A stretch of DNA of 64,000 nucleotides from Clostridium_AT stratigraminis (GCF_045310675.1 NZ_JBJHZZ010000001.1:434001-498000); one strand, 5' to 3'; positions 1 to 9,812 are shown, counted from the first letter of the stretch. Notes: generated by a model from the sequence alone, not told the origin. Numbers and translations: made by a program.

Positions 1-476
1 CTTGTGCAATGCTAATTGCACTATGCTTTGTTGGAAGCAATATAAAGATTTTTGGAAGCATAGCCTTTGATTCCATGGCAGCATTTTTAGGAGCACTACT
101 ACTTGGACCATGGTATGGAGCGGTTCTTGGAGCTGGTGGACATTTTTTAACCGCGCTTACCTCGGGTTTCCCTCTTACAGTACCGGTTCATATAATTACA
201 ATGTTTTCAATGGCTCTTACAATGTTTTTCTTTAATATAGTACAAATAAATTTAGAGAAGAAAATTAACATTTGGGCAGCAAGGGCAGGTGGAATAATAA
301 CTGCACTTATTTTTAATGTTGGCATTGGATTATTATTGACAACTCCATTACTAGGCTTTGGCGCATTTGCTTATGCACCACCATTACTTGCAGGAACCCT
401 TGCAAATGTAGTAATAGCAGAAGCAGTATATGTATTTTTGCCAAAACAAATTAAAGAAAGATTCTTATTAAAGTAG
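1..476 (+). CDS. ECF transporter S component, probably for a cobalamin precursor (5' partial)
   Basis: The reading frame is open from the first bases of the window, so the N-terminus lies outside; the first in-frame ATG is at 9. The visible 155 residues form several hydrophobic membrane segments with small-residue-rich loops, as in the ECF-transporter S components (substrate-binding membrane subunits that share a common energising module). It lies 12 bp before cobU and is followed by a BtuFCD-like importer. I therefore infer a cobalamin precursor such as alpha-ribazole (CblT type) or a cobinamide as substrate. The family assignment rests on hydrophobicity pattern and context; the substrate is inference. 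Confidence 0.7.
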   Translation, partial: CAMLIALCFVGSNIKIFGSIAFDSMAAFLGALLLGPWYGAVLGAGGHFLTALTSGFPLTVPVHIITMFSMALTMFFFNIVQINLEKKINIWAARAGGIITALIFNVGIGLLLTTPLLGFGAFAYAPPLLAGTLANVVIAEAVYVFLPKQIKERFLLK

Positions 477-488
477 GAGGAAAAGGGA

Positions 489-1079
489 ATGGGTAAACTT
501 TGTCTAGTAACTGGAGGAGCAAGAAGCGGAAAAAGCAGCTTTGCAGAAAAAATGGCTAGAGATATAAATGAATCTGTGCTTTATATTGCAACTTCAATAG
601 TTTTCGATGAGGAAATGAAGGACAGAGTTAAGAAACATAGAGCCCAGAGACCAAGAAATTGGGACACCTTTGAAGGCTATAAGAATTTAGCACCAGAAGT
701 ATTTAAGGCAAGTAAAAAACATAAGGGCATTTTACTGGATTGTGCTACTATAATGATGACTAATCTGCTGTTTGATATAGTTGGAACGACCTTTGATGAT
801 GCCGCAGATGCTGCTAACATTACAGAAATTATTACTAATGAAAGATTAGCTGAAATAGAAACAAGAATTATTAAGGAATTTGAGACTTTTATAGATGCAG
901 TTAAAGAAACTAGCCTAACTGTAATAGTTGTTACAAATGAAATAGGCTTTGGTGTTGTACCTGAAACAGTACTTGGAAGAGTTTTCAGAGACATCGCAGG
1001 TAGAGTAAATCAATATATTGCAAGTAGAGCAGAGGAAGTTTATTTAGTTGTTTGTGGTATTGAAATGAAAATTAAATAA
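489..1079 (+). CDS. cobU: Bifunctional adenosylcobinamide kinase / adenosylcobinamide-phosphate guanylyltransferase
   Basis: This enzyme phosphorylates adenosylcobinamide and then adds GMP to give AdoCbi-GDP, the activated intermediate for nucleotide-loop assembly of cobalamin. The start MGKLCLVTGGARSGKS carries the diagnostic P-loop GGARSGKS (residues 9-16). The length of 196 aa is typical for the family, and the RBS aggagg precedes the ATG by about 9 bases. It follows the S component closely and precedes a corrinoid-type ABC importer, which fits a salvage role. No other de novo cobalamin genes are visible in the window. Confidence 0.9.
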   Translation: MGKLCLVTGGARSGKSSFAEKMARDINESVLYIATSIVFDEEMKDRVKKHRAQRPRNWDTFEGYKNLAPEVFKASKKHKGILLDCATIMMTNLLFDIVGTTFDDAADAANITEIITNERLAEIETRIIKEFETFIDAVKETSLTVIVVTNEIGFGVVPETVLGRVFRDIAGRVNQYIASRAEEVYLVVCGIEMKIK

Positions 1080-1080
1080 G

Positions 1081-1102
1081 TACATTATTTTACAATAATG
1101 TA
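1081..1102 (+). other. Short perfect hairpin downstream of cobU
   Basis: TACATTATT and AATAATGTA are perfectly complementary around a 4-base loop. No T-run follows, so a standard intrinsic terminator is not supported. It may be a processing or attenuation stem between cobU and btuF. Confidence 0.35.
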
Positions 1103-1217
1103 TACTGCATGCTGCTAGAAAAATTAAAAATAAATATTTCTGATAATATTAATTTTTACTAAAAAAATTTATCATAAGAATAAATTAATAATATATTTTG
1201 GAGGAATAAAAGTAGAT

Positions 1218-2162
1218 ATGAAAAAGTTAATCAGTTTAATAATGTCATTAATATTAGTTTTTGCAGTTACACTTACAGGCTGCAGCACTAAAAATACAGC
1301 TAATACAGCGGCTGATCAGACTAATAAAGAAGTAAGTAATACAAAGTATCCTTTAAAGATTACAGATGCATTTAAGAGAGAGGTTTCTTTAGATAAGGAA
1401 CCAGAGAGGATAGTATCTGTTTCACCAAGTATTACTGAGATAATATATTCTCTTGGAAAAGGAAGTAAATTAGTTGGTAGAACAGATTATGACGATTATC
1501 CATCCGAAGTAACTAAGGTTAATTCAATTGGAAACTTAACAAATCCTAGTGAAGAAAAGATTATAGACTTAAAACCAGATGTTGTATTTGTATCTGATAT
1601 AACTTCAAAGGACACTGTAAAAAAACTTGAGGATTTAAACATAAAGGTTATAGTTTATTCTGGAGAACAAAGCTTTGACGCAACTTATAAGAACATTGAC
1701 AGCATAGCTGAGGTATTAAATGCAAAAGATAAAGCTAATACAATTATTGATGGTATGAAGGCAAAGGTTAAAGAAGTTGAAGATAAGGTTAAAGATGCCA
1801 AAAAACCATCTGTATATTATGTAGTAGGTTATGGCCAAAGCGGTGATTTTACTTCTGGGAAAGGTACATTTATTGGTCAAATGATTGAACTTGCAGGCGG
1901 AACAAATGCTGCGAATGACGTTGAAGGCTGGAATTACAGCGTAGAAAAGCTTGTTAGTAAGAATCCTGATATAATGATTTGCTCTAAGTTTTTTGATACT
2001 AAAAAGGGCATAGAAGCCACTGCAGGATACAAAGATTTAAAGGCTGTTAAGGAAAATAAATTACTTGAAATAGATGATAACTTAATAAATCGTCAAGGAC
2101 CTAGACTAGCAGATGGTTTAGAAGCAATGGCAAAATTAATTCATCCAGAACTTTTTAAATAA
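1218..2162 (+). CDS. btuF: Cobalamin/corrinoid ABC transporter substrate-binding lipoprotein
   Basis: This is the extracytoplasmic binding subunit of a BtuFCD-type importer. A lysine-rich start and hydrophobic core lead to a lipobox LTGC with the lipidated Cys at residue 22. The mature part starts with the pattern of the Fe3+-siderophore/vitamin B12 binding family (PERIVSVSPSITEIIYSLG; later GRTDYDDYP). The length of 314 aa is normal and a strong RBS (ggaggaat) precedes the ATG. Permease and ATPase genes follow. Cobalamin rather than iron-siderophore is inferred from adjacency to cobU. Confidence 0.85.
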   Translation: MKKLISLIMSLILVFAVTLTGCSTKNTANTAADQTNKEVSNTKYPLKITDAFKREVSLDKEPERIVSVSPSITEIIYSLGKGSKLVGRTDYDDYPSEVTKVNSIGNLTNPSEEKIIDLKPDVVFVSDITSKDTVKKLEDLNIKVIVYSGEQSFDATYKNIDSIAEVLNAKDKANTIIDGMKAKVKEVEDKVKDAKKPSVYYVVGYGQSGDFTSGKGTFIGQMIELAGGTNAANDVEGWNYSVEKLVSKNPDIMICSKFFDTKKGIEATAGYKDLKAVKENKLLEIDDNLINRQGPRLADGLEAMAKLIHPELFK

Positions 2163-2188
2163 AACAAATAGAAATAGAGGAATCGTAA

Positions 2189-3241
2189 ATGTCTTATGTA
2201 TACAAAAGGAAATCTTATGTAAATATATTTATTTTATCAATAATAGTGCTAATTGCATTGGCAGTTGGAGCAGTTAATTTTGGGGCTGTAGACATTTCTT
2301 TTAAGGATACAGCGAGGATTATTTTTAATAAAATTCCCTTTTTAAATTCCCTTATTTCTACATACGGCATTAAAGAAAGTTCAAAGATAATAGTTTTAAA
2401 TTTAAGACTTCCAAGAATTATCCTGGCAGCCTTAGTAGGTATGGGCTTATCTGTAGTAGGAGCTGCATATCAGAGTATATTTAAAAATGCTATGGCTGAT
2501 TCCTATGTGCTTGGAGTTTCCTCTGGGGCAGCTTTAGGAGCTGCTCTTTCCATTGCCTTTGGAGCAGCAGCAAACACCTTAGGCATGGGACTTACAACTG
2601 TAAGTGCATTTTTGGGAGCAATACTCACAGCTTTCTTTGTATTAAACATAGCAAGGCTAGGAAACAAGCTATCAGATGTAACACTTATGCTGGCTGGAGT
2701 GTCTATGAATTTCTTACTTTCTTCCATAATATCCTTAATTATGATATTTAAGAGAAATGAAATAGAAAAAATTGTAATGTGGACAATGGGAAGTGTTTCT
2801 GCAGGAAATTGGAAAAGTATTTATGTACTCGCTCCCATTGTATTTTTAGGTACAGTAATTATTTGCTTTTTTTTAAAAGATTTAAATATGATGATGTTGG
2901 GTGAGGAAAGCGCTCAAAATCTTGGGGTAGAAGTTTATAAGGTAAAAGTTATTTTAATAGCTGTTAGTACTATTATAGTAGGTGCTGTTGTATCCTTCAG
3001 CGGCATAATTGGTTTTGTAGGACTTATAATACCACATGTAGTAAGATTAGCATTAGGTTCAGATAATAGAATAGTTGTACCTTTTTCAGCATCTATGGGT
3101 GCAATATTTTTAATCTTATGTGATACCTTAGCCCGGTCAATTGTTCCTCCTGCTGAAATACCTGTAGGAATAGTAACATCAATATTCGGTGTTCCCTTTT
3201 TCCTTTATTTATTAATGAAAAACAAAAAGAAGGTGCTTTAG
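2189..3241 (+). CDS. btuC: Cobalamin/corrinoid ABC transporter permease, FecCD family
   Basis: This is the membrane permease of the importer. It is a very hydrophobic 350-aa protein with about ten predicted membrane segments. The family signatures LRLPRIILAALVGMGLSVVGAAYQ near residue 70 and SGIIGFVGLIIPHVVR near residue 275 are present. It lies 26 bp after the binding protein gene and ends one base before the ATPase gene, so translational coupling is likely. The alternative, an iron-siderophore permease, belongs to the same family and cannot be excluded. Confidence 0.88.
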   Translation: MSYVYKRKSYVNIFILSIIVLIALAVGAVNFGAVDISFKDTARIIFNKIPFLNSLISTYGIKESSKIIVLNLRLPRIILAALVGMGLSVVGAAYQSIFKNAMADSYVLGVSSGAALGAALSIAFGAAANTLGMGLTTVSAFLGAILTAFFVLNIARLGNKLSDVTLMLAGVSMNFLLSSIISLIMIFKRNEIEKIVMWTMGSVSAGNWKSIYVLAPIVFLGTVIICFFLKDLNMMMLGEESAQNLGVEVYKVKVILIAVSTIIVGAVVSFSGIIGFVGLIIPHVVRLALGSDNRIVVPFSASMGAIFLILCDTLARSIVPPAEIPVGIVTSIFGVPFFLYLLMKNKKKVL

Positions 3242-3242
3242 T

Positions 3243-4013
3243 ATGTTAGAAGTTAAGGATTTAAGTTTTAATTTTGGTAAAGAAAATATACTTAAGCATA
3301 TCTCCTTAAACATTGATAAAGGAAGCTTTTACAGTATAATAGGGCCAAATGGGTCTGGTAAAACTACCTTATTAAGAAATATAAGCAGGGTGCTGCATCC
3401 TATTAAAAATACAGTCTTCATTAATAATTCCGATATTATAAGCTTAAGACAAAAGGAAATTGCAAAGACAATGGCTGTGGTTCCGCAGAATACAAATATT
3501 GATTTTGATTTTACAGCACTTGATATTGTTATGATGGGAAGAGCAGCTCATTTAAGAAGATTTGAATCTGAAAATGAGGAAGATTTAAAAAAGGTTAAGG
3601 AAGCTATGGAAATAACAAATACCTGGAGCCTTCGAGAAAAAAATATAAATCACTTAAGCGGAGGGGAAAGGCAGAGAGTTATTGTAGCCAGAGCTATTGC
3701 TCAAGACACGGAAGTTATTCTGCTTGACGAACCAGTTTCTAATTTAGATTTATATCATCAAATAGAGGTAATGAATACTGTTAGGACTTTAGTAGAAGAT
3801 AGGAAGATCATGGTAGTTGCAGTTCTTCATGACTTAAATTTGGCTTCTAATTATAGTGATCATATATTTTTAATGAGTGAGGGTAAGCTTTTTTGTGAAG
3901 GAAATTCTGAAGAGGTAATTACAGAAGAAAATATTAAGGATGTATATAAGGTTAAAGTAAGTTTAACTCAAAATCCATTTACTCAAAAACCCCATATTAT
4001 TATTTGTAATTAA
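3243..4013 (+). CDS. btuD: Cobalamin/corrinoid ABC transporter ATP-binding protein
   Basis: This is the cytoplasmic ATPase of the importer, 256 aa. It has Walker A GPNGSGKT (about residues 34-41), signature LSGGERQR, Walker B VILLDEPVSNLD and the switch His in AVLHDLNLA. These match the FepC/BtuD type. It starts immediately after the permease gene and ends the operon, just before a stem-loop at 4017-4055. Confidence 0.88.
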   Translation: MLEVKDLSFNFGKENILKHISLNIDKGSFYSIIGPNGSGKTTLLRNISRVLHPIKNTVFINNSDIISLRQKEIAKTMAVVPQNTNIDFDFTALDIVMMGRAAHLRRFESENEEDLKKVKEAMEITNTWSLREKNINHLSGGERQRVIVARAIAQDTEVILLDEPVSNLDLYHQIEVMNTVRTLVEDRKIMVVAVLHDLNLASNYSDHIFLMSEGKLFCEGNSEEVITEENIKDVYKVKVSLTQNPFTQKPHIIICN

Positions 4014-4016
4014 AAA

Positions 4017-4064
4017 AAGTGATACCAACATGTAAAGTACATAGCGGTGTCGCTTATTCTTTTA
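4017..4064 (+). terminator. Intrinsic terminator of the cobU-btuFCD operon
   Basis: AAGTGATACC pairs with GGTGTCGCTT (two G-U pairs), with an inner ATGT/ACAT stem, then the T-rich stretch attctttta. It starts four bases after the btuD stop. Confidence 0.65.
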
Positions 4065-4265
4065 TTTAAAAGTACCAGCATACTTTTTTAAAATATATTT
4101 TTAGATATAAATATCCTTGTGTATACTTGAATTTATTAATATCTTATGTATAGATAAAAATTTTAAGAATCAAGAGCATTTTGTAATTATTAAGCTTAAA
4201 TAAAATTATAAGTAATCTTGGTTTATTAAAATTTTAAGGCAGAACATTAAGAAGTTGTTTAAATA

Positions 4266-4312
4266 TTGACAATTTTTTTTTAATGGCATAAAATTAGATT
4301 AACTAGTTAATT
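4266..4312 (+). promoter_or_regulatory. xdhABC promoter with purine-regulon operator
   Basis: TTGACA (4266-4271), a 17-base spacer and TAAAAT (4289-4294) form a near-ideal sigma-A promoter. The palindrome GATTAACTAGTTAATT (4297-4312) starts two bases after the -10 box and would cover the transcription start, the usual position for a repressor. Related sites lie at seven other promoters here. Transcription from this start gives an unusually long leader of about 240 nt before xdhA. Apart from this and the terminator upstream, I see no other structure in 4014-4540. Confidence 0.75.
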
Positions 4313-4540
4313 AGTAGTTGGATTTTCTGAAATCAATTCAAGGCAAAACACGTAAAACCTATCAATATAGTCCACAATACCATAAGATTACAGCTTTATT
4401 TAATTGCTTAAATAGAGTATAATTTAATAAAGAATAGTCTTAATATTTTTTATTATAAAATAATTGTAATCGTTTAAGGAACACAATATTTTTTCAACAT
4501 AAATATAAATTTATATAAAAATCATTTATGGGGGTGTAAC

Positions 4541-6832
4541 ATGAAATATAAAGTAATAGGCAGCAGTGTAAACAGACTTGATGCAGTAGCTAAGGTTACA
4601 GGTAAAGCAAAGTATACAGATGATTTTTTTGAAAGAGATATGCTTGTAGGAAAAGTGCTTAGAAGCCCATACGCACATGCCATTGTTAAAAACGTTGATA
4701 AAAGTAAAGCTATGGCTCTGCCTGGAGTAGAGGCTGTTATTTGGCACAAGGACTTGCCTAAGATTCAGTTTCCAACTGCGGGACATCCATATTCGTTAGA
4801 TCCAGGCCATAGAGATGTTGCAGATAGATTAATACTTACAGATAAGGCTAGATTTGTTGGAGATGCTGTAGCTGCAGTAGTAGCAGTTGATGAGCTTACA
4901 GCAGAAAAGGCATTAAAACTAATAGAGGTAGATTACGAGGTTTTACCATTTGTTTTAGACCCTGAGGAGGCAATAAAGCCTGGTGCTCCAGTTATTCATG
5001 ATGAGAGACCTAATAATATAGTAGCTTCCTTTGGAGCTCAATATGGCAACATGGAGGAGGATATTAAAAATTCAGAACATGTTTTTGATGGAGAATTCCA
5101 AACTTCTATTGTGCAGCATTGCCATATTGAAAATCAAAATGCCTATGCTTATGTAGATACAGATGACCGTATAGTTATTGTATCTTCTACACAAATTCCG
5201 CACATCGTAAGAAGAATAGTAGGACAGGCGCTTGGACTTCCTTGGGGAAGAATAAGAGTTATTAAACCTTATATTGGCGGTGGCTTTGGAAATAAACAGG
5301 ATGTAATTATTGAACCTTTAACTGCTGCAATGACCTTAGCTGTAAACGGAAGACCCGTAAGACTAGCTTATACAAGAGAGGAAGTATTCGTAGATACAAG
5401 AACAAGACATGCTATGAAATTTAATTTGAAAACAGCAGTTTCAAAAGAAGGAAAGCTTTTAGGAATTACAGTTAAGGATATAGTAACACAAGGGGCTTAC
5501 GCTTCTCACGGACATTCTATTGCTATGAGTGCTGGAAGTAAATTTAGACCATTGTATAATTTTAATTCAGTTATATTTGATCCTAAAACAATTTATACAA
5601 ATTTACCAGCAGCTGGTGCTATGAGAGGTTACGGAGTTCCTCAAATATTCTTTGCGCTAGAAAGTCATATTGACGATATAGCAAGGGAATTAAAGATGGA
5701 TCCTATTGATTTTAGGATGCAAAATTTAATAAGTGTAGGACACGCAGATCCGCTTACAAAAAATGTAGTACGTACCTTTGGAATACCTGAATGTATAGAA
5801 AAGGGTAAGGAATTAATCAACTGGGATGAAAAGAAGAAAAAATATAAGAATCAAAGTGGAGATAAGAGAAGAGGAATAGGTATGGCCTGCTTTAGTTACC
5901 TTTCTGGAACACACCCAGTAGGCCTTGAGCTTGCAGGCTGCAGAATAGTTATGAACCAGGACGGTTCTGTTCAACTTCAAATTGGAGCAACTGAAATAGG
6001 ACAAGGAAGCGATACTGTATTTGCACAAATGACAGCAGAAGTTCTTGGAATACCAATGGATATGGTTCATGTTATAAGCAGTCAGGACACTGATATTACT
6101 CCATTTGATACAGGTGCTTATGCATCCAGACAATCCTATGTTGCAGGAGCAGCAGTTAAAAAGGCAGCCTTAGAAGTTAAGGATAAGGTACTTTCACTGG
6201 CAAAGATAAAGACAGGTATAAATAAAGAAGAACTTGATATAGTAAATGCTAATATAGTAGAAAAAACCTTAGGAAGGGTTTTATGTTCCTTAGAAGACAT
6301 AGCAATGGAATCCTATTATGACAGGGTAAATGCAGCTCCTATAACAAGTGATACTTCAGAAAATGTCAGAGTTAATGCTCCAGCTTATGGAGTTTCCTTT
6401 GCTGAAGTTGAAGTAGATATGCTGACAGGTAAGATAGAGGTATTAGAAATTTATAATGTACATGATTCTGGAATCATACTAAACCCTAAGTTAGCAGAAG
6501 GTCAGGTACATGGTGGTGTTAGCATGTCCCTTGGCTACGCATTATCAGAGCAAATGATATTTGATAAGAAAACAGGGAAAAACTTAAATAATAACCTATT
6601 AGATTATAAACTTCAGACTATTTTAGACACACCAGAAATAGGGACAGCTTTTGTTGAATTAGAGGAACCAACAGGAGGTTTTGGACAAAAATCTCTAGGA
6701 GAAAATCCAACTATTTCACCTGCACCGGCTATTAGAAATGCTGTCTTAGATGCTACTGGAGTTGGCTTTAATAAACTGCCTATGAATCCACAAGCAGTAT
6801 ATGAAAAATTTAAAGAAGCAGGTTTACTGTAG
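4541..6832 (+). CDS. xdhA: Xanthine dehydrogenase, molybdopterin-binding large subunit
   Basis: The 763-aa catalytic subunit of a three-subunit xanthine dehydrogenase hydroxylates purines at the molybdenum centre. Visible motifs are KVTGKAKYTDD at the N-terminus, the cofactor loop GGGFGNKQD (about residue 247), GAMRGYGVPQ (about residue 359), EIGQGSDTV (about residue 485), and the active-site glutamate in SLGENPTISPAPAIRNAV near the C-terminus. From memory it matches E. coli XdhA (about 750 aa) along its whole length. A strong RBS (gggggtg) precedes the ATG. FAD and Fe-S subunits follow directly. Whether hypoxanthine, xanthine or both are used cannot be read from sequence. Confidence 0.9.
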   Translation: MKYKVIGSSVNRLDAVAKVTGKAKYTDDFFERDMLVGKVLRSPYAHAIVKNVDKSKAMALPGVEAVIWHKDLPKIQFPTAGHPYSLDPGHRDVADRLILTDKARFVGDAVAAVVAVDELTAEKALKLIEVDYEVLPFVLDPEEAIKPGAPVIHDERPNNIVASFGAQYGNMEEDIKNSEHVFDGEFQTSIVQHCHIENQNAYAYVDTDDRIVIVSSTQIPHIVRRIVGQALGLPWGRIRVIKPYIGGGFGNKQDVIIEPLTAAMTLAVNGRPVRLAYTREEVFVDTRTRHAMKFNLKTAVSKEGKLLGITVKDIVTQGAYASHGHSIAMSAGSKFRPLYNFNSVIFDPKTIYTNLPAAGAMRGYGVPQIFFALESHIDDIARELKMDPIDFRMQNLISVGHADPLTKNVVRTFGIPECIEKGKELINWDEKKKKYKNQSGDKRRGIGMACFSYLSGTHPVGLELAGCRIVMNQDGSVQLQIGATEIGQGSDTVFAQMTAEVLGIPMDMVHVISSQDTDITPFDTGAYASRQSYVAGAAVKKAALEVKDKVLSLAKIKTGINKEELDIVNANIVEKTLGRVLCSLEDIAMESYYDRVNAAPITSDTSENVRVNAPAYGVSFAEVEVDMLTGKIEVLEIYNVHDSGIILNPKLAEGQVHGGVSMSLGYALSEQMIFDKKTGKNLNNNLLDYKLQTILDTPEIGTAFVELEEPTGGFGQKSLGENPTISPAPAIRNAVLDATGVGFNKLPMNPQAVYEKFKEAGLL

Positions 6833-6847
6833 AAAGGAGTTTTTAGA

Positions 6848-7729
6848 ATGTATGATATAACAAATATTTTGGAACCAAAAACAATGCAGGAAGCTCTAAA
6901 AATGTTTGACAGTAATCCAAAGCTAAAAATAATAGCTGGTGGAACAGATGTGCTTATACGTATGCATCATGGGGATATGGAAGAAGTAGAGCTTTTAAGT
7001 ATAAGAAACATTAGAGGCTTAAAGGACATCACCTTATTAGAAGATGGAACTATATCTATAGGGGCTATGGCATCCTTCTCTGATGTATTTAGAAGTGAAA
7101 TTATAAACAAATATATACCAGTGCTTGCTGAAGCAGGAGTATCCATGGGTGGCCCGCAAATTAGAAACATGGCAACTATAGGCGGCAATATTTGTAATGG
7201 AGCTGTTTCTGCAGACAGTGCACCTACACTCTTTGCCTTAAATGCTGTCTTAAAGCTGGATAGTATTAGCGGCACAAGAATGGTTTCTATAAAGGACTTC
7301 TATGCTGGGCCAGGTAAAGTTAAGCTATTGCCAGGAGAAATGTTATCAGCCTTATTAATAACAAAAGATAATTACTGCAATATGAGTGGTAATTATATAA
7401 AATTCAGCAACAGAAAAGCAATGGATATTGCCATGCTTGGAGTGGCAGTTGTGTGCAATACTAGCGAGAATAAGTTTAATGACTTAAGGATAGCTTTAGG
7501 TGTTGCTGCACCTACACCAATTCGATGCACTGAAGCTGAGGATTATGCTAAGGGTAAGGAAATAAATGATGAAACTATTAAAGAAATAGGAAATTTAGCC
7601 TTAAAATCTTCAAACGCAAGGGATTCCTGGCGTGGTTCAAAAGACTATAGACAGCATTTAATAGTTACCTTAACACAGCGAGCTATAAAAGAATCAATTA
7701 AAAGAGCTGGAGGTAGTGTAAATGAGTGA
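6848..7729 (+). CDS. xdhB: Xanthine dehydrogenase, FAD-binding subunit
   Basis: This 293-aa subunit passes electrons from the Fe-S clusters to FAD and on to the pyridine nucleotide. The FAD-binding family motifs are the first loop AGGTDVLIRMH (about residues 31-41) and the second loop IRNMATIGGNICNGAVSADSAP (about residues 105-126). The length equals that of E. coli XdhB. The gene lies 15 bp after xdhA with RBS aaaggag and overlaps xdhC by 8 bp, so the three subunits are translationally linked. Confidence 0.9.
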   Translation: MYDITNILEPKTMQEALKMFDSNPKLKIIAGGTDVLIRMHHGDMEEVELLSIRNIRGLKDITLLEDGTISIGAMASFSDVFRSEIINKYIPVLAEAGVSMGGPQIRNMATIGGNICNGAVSADSAPTLFALNAVLKLDSISGTRMVSIKDFYAGPGKVKLLPGEMLSALLITKDNYCNMSGNYIKFSNRKAMDIAMLGVAVVCNTSENKFNDLRIALGVAAPTPIRCTEAEDYAKGKEINDETIKEIGNLALKSSNARDSWRGSKDYRQHLIVTLTQRAIKESIKRAGGSVNE

Positions 7730-8201
7730 AGCTAACATGAAGAAAATAAGTTTGATTGTAAATGATAAACCCTATTCACTTGAAATTGATATAAGAGAAT
7801 CACTGTTAGAGGTATTAAGAAATAGACTTCACTTTACTGGTGTAAAGCAAGGCTGCTTAGTAGGTGAGTGTGGGGCTTGTACAGTTTTAATTGACGGAAC
7901 ACCAGTTAATTCTTGTTCTTATTTAGCAGTTTGGGCTGAAGGAAAGACAATTAAAACAATAGAAGGTGTTTCCTCAAAGGATGGAAAGCTAACAAAAGTT
8001 CAGCAAGCTTTTATTGATGAAGGAGCAATCCAATGCGGTTTTTGTACACCAGGCCTTGTTCTTACCACCACAGCTCTTGTGGAAAGCGGTAAGGAATATA
8101 CAGATGAAGAAATAAAGAGGGAAATATCAGGGCATTTATGCAGATGTACTGGCTATCAAAAGATATTTAGTGCAGTAAAAAAGTCTCTGAAAGAAAAATA
8201 A
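7722..8201 (+). CDS. xdhC: Xanthine dehydrogenase, [2Fe-2S] subunit
   Basis: This 159-aa electron-transfer subunit carries two [2Fe-2S] clusters. The plant-type ferredoxin domain shows GCLVGECGACTVLIDGTPVNSC (about residues 45-66). The helical second cluster shows QCGFCTPG and CRCTGY further on. Length and order (A-B-C) equal the E. coli xdhABC operon. The name is that of the E. coli Fe-S subunit and should not be confused with the XdhC/CoxI maturation family at 19791. Confidence 0.9.
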   Translation: MSEANMKKISLIVNDKPYSLEIDIRESLLEVLRNRLHFTGVKQGCLVGECGACTVLIDGTPVNSCSYLAVWAEGKTIKTIEGVSSKDGKLTKVQQAFIDEGAIQCGFCTPGLVLTTTALVESGKEYTDEEIKREISGHLCRCTGYQKIFSAVKKSLKEK

Positions 8202-8218
8202 AATAATAAAAAAGTTTA

Positions 8219-8252
8219 AAAAGGTTTTGTCAGTTGACAAAGCCTTTTATTA
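8219..8252 (+). terminator. Intrinsic terminator of xdhABC
   Basis: AAGGTTTTGTCA and TGACAAAGCCTT form a long stem around a GT loop, followed by a T-rich stretch (tttattatt). It lies 17 bp after xdhC. Confidence 0.75.
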
Positions 8253-8330
8253 TTAACAAAATAGATGATAAAAAAGATTCTATATGCTATAATCTCAAAA
8301 TAATGGAGTAAGTAATTATAGAGGTGTATT

Positions 8331-9719
8331 ATGGAAAACATAGATAGTAATAAAGTTTTAAGTATCCTAGCAGAAGATAAAGAATTCTTTGAAACTGGAG
8401 AAACAAAAAGTATAGATTTTAGAATAACACAACTAAAAAAGCTTAAATTTGTCATCAAGGATAATGAAGAATTGATTATGGAAGCATTAAAGATGGATTT
8501 AAATAAATCACAATTTGAGTCCTATGCTGCTGAAGTAGGATATTTGTATGATAGTATAAGTTATTTTATAAGAAATCTTAAAAAATGGGTAAAAGTAAAA
8601 AAGGTAAAGACCCCAATAATACATTTTGGTTCAAAAAGTTATATATATCCTGAACCCTATGGAACAGTACTCATAATAGGACCCTTTAATTATCCTTTTC
8701 AACTTTTAATGGAACCACTAGTTGGGGCAATTGCTGCAGGAAACTGCATAGTATTAAAACCCTCAGAATTTACACCAAATGTATCAAAGTTAATAGGGAA
8801 ACTTATTAAAGAGAACTTCAATGAAAAATTCATTAGAGTTATTGAAGGGGGAATAGACATCACTTCTGCCCTTATTAATGCTCCTTTTGACTATATTTTT
8901 TTTACTGGTAGTGTTAAAGTTGGAAAGATTGTTATGAAGGCAGCAGCAAGAAATCTTATTCCAGTAACTTTGGAACTTGGAGGAAAAAGTCCCTGTATAG
9001 TTAATGAAGATGCTAATCTAAATGTTGCTGCTGAAAGAATAGCTTGGGGGAAATTTATGAATGTTGGGCAGACTTGCGTAGCTCCGGACTATGTTCTTGT
9101 TCATAAGAACATAAAAGAGCATTTTATCAAAAAAATAATAGAAAAAGTTAAAGACTTTTATGGTTATGATCCCATGAATAGTGAGGATTATGGAAGAATC
9201 GTTAATGAGAGCCATATGAGGAGATTAATTGACCTAATAGATATAGATAAAGTGGTCTTAGGCGGTAAATACGATATAAATGAGAGATATATGGCTCCTA
9301 CTATATTAGACAATGTAACCTTAAAGGATAAGGTTATGGAGGAGGAAATATTTGGACCAATACTACCAATTATAGAATACGAAGATATTAAAGAGGCTAT
9401 AAAGCTGATTAATAAAAGAGATAAGCCTCTTGCTTTATATCTTTTTACTGAGAATAAATTAATTCAGAAAACAGTTGAAGAGAATGTTTCCTATGGAGGA
9501 GGCTGTATAAATGATACTATGACTCATTTAGTAACTCCATATTTACCTTTTGGAGGAGTAGGGCCTTCAGGGGTAGGGTCATACCATGGCTATAAGAGTT
9601 TTGAAACCTTTTCACATATGAAGAGTATTCTTAAAAAGAGTACAAAGATAAATATTAATTTTATTTATCCGCCTTACAATAATGATAAGTTAAAGCTTTT
9701 AAAAAAGGCAATGAAATAG
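8331..9719 (+). CDS. Aldehyde dehydrogenase, NAD(P)-dependent, class 3-like
   Basis: It oxidises an aldehyde to the acid with NAD(P); the substrate is unknown. At 462 aa it has the length of the short ALDH3/YwdH-type enzymes. It shows GPFNYPF (about 117-123), LKPSEFTPN (142-150), the general-base Glu215 in LELGGKS and the nucleophile Cys249 in GQTCVAPDY, so it looks active. It lies between the xdhABC terminator and a convergent permease, with its own RBS (gaggtg). I see no purine operator in front of it, so membership of the purine regulon is uncertain. Confidence 0.85.
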   Translation: MENIDSNKVLSILAEDKEFFETGETKSIDFRITQLKKLKFVIKDNEELIMEALKMDLNKSQFESYAAEVGYLYDSISYFIRNLKKWVKVKKVKTPIIHFGSKSYIYPEPYGTVLIIGPFNYPFQLLMEPLVGAIAAGNCIVLKPSEFTPNVSKLIGKLIKENFNEKFIRVIEGGIDITSALINAPFDYIFFTGSVKVGKIVMKAAARNLIPVTLELGGKSPCIVNEDANLNVAAERIAWGKFMNVGQTCVAPDYVLVHKNIKEHFIKKIIEKVKDFYGYDPMNSEDYGRIVNESHMRRLIDLIDIDKVVLGGKYDINERYMAPTILDNVTLKDKVMEEEIFGPILPIIEYEDIKEAIKLINKRDKPLALYLFTENKLIQKTVEENVSYGGGCINDTMTHLVTPYLPFGGVGPSGVGSYHGYKSFETFSHMKSILKKSTKININFIYPPYNNDKLKLLKKAMK

Positions 9720-9753
9720 ATTTAATAAAGTAAAGATATTTTTAAGAAACAGA

Positions 9754-9785
9754 AAACCCCATGTTATTATAAAACAATGGGGTTT
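9754..9785. terminator. Convergent terminator between aldehyde dehydrogenase and permease genes
   Basis: AAACCCCAT and ATGGGGTTT pair around a short loop. On the minus strand the stem is followed by TTTTCTGTTTCTT, which best serves the permease transcript; the plus side has only a weak T-tract. Confidence 0.7.
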
Positions 9786-9812
9786 GAATATATTATAATG
9801 AAGTATTATTAA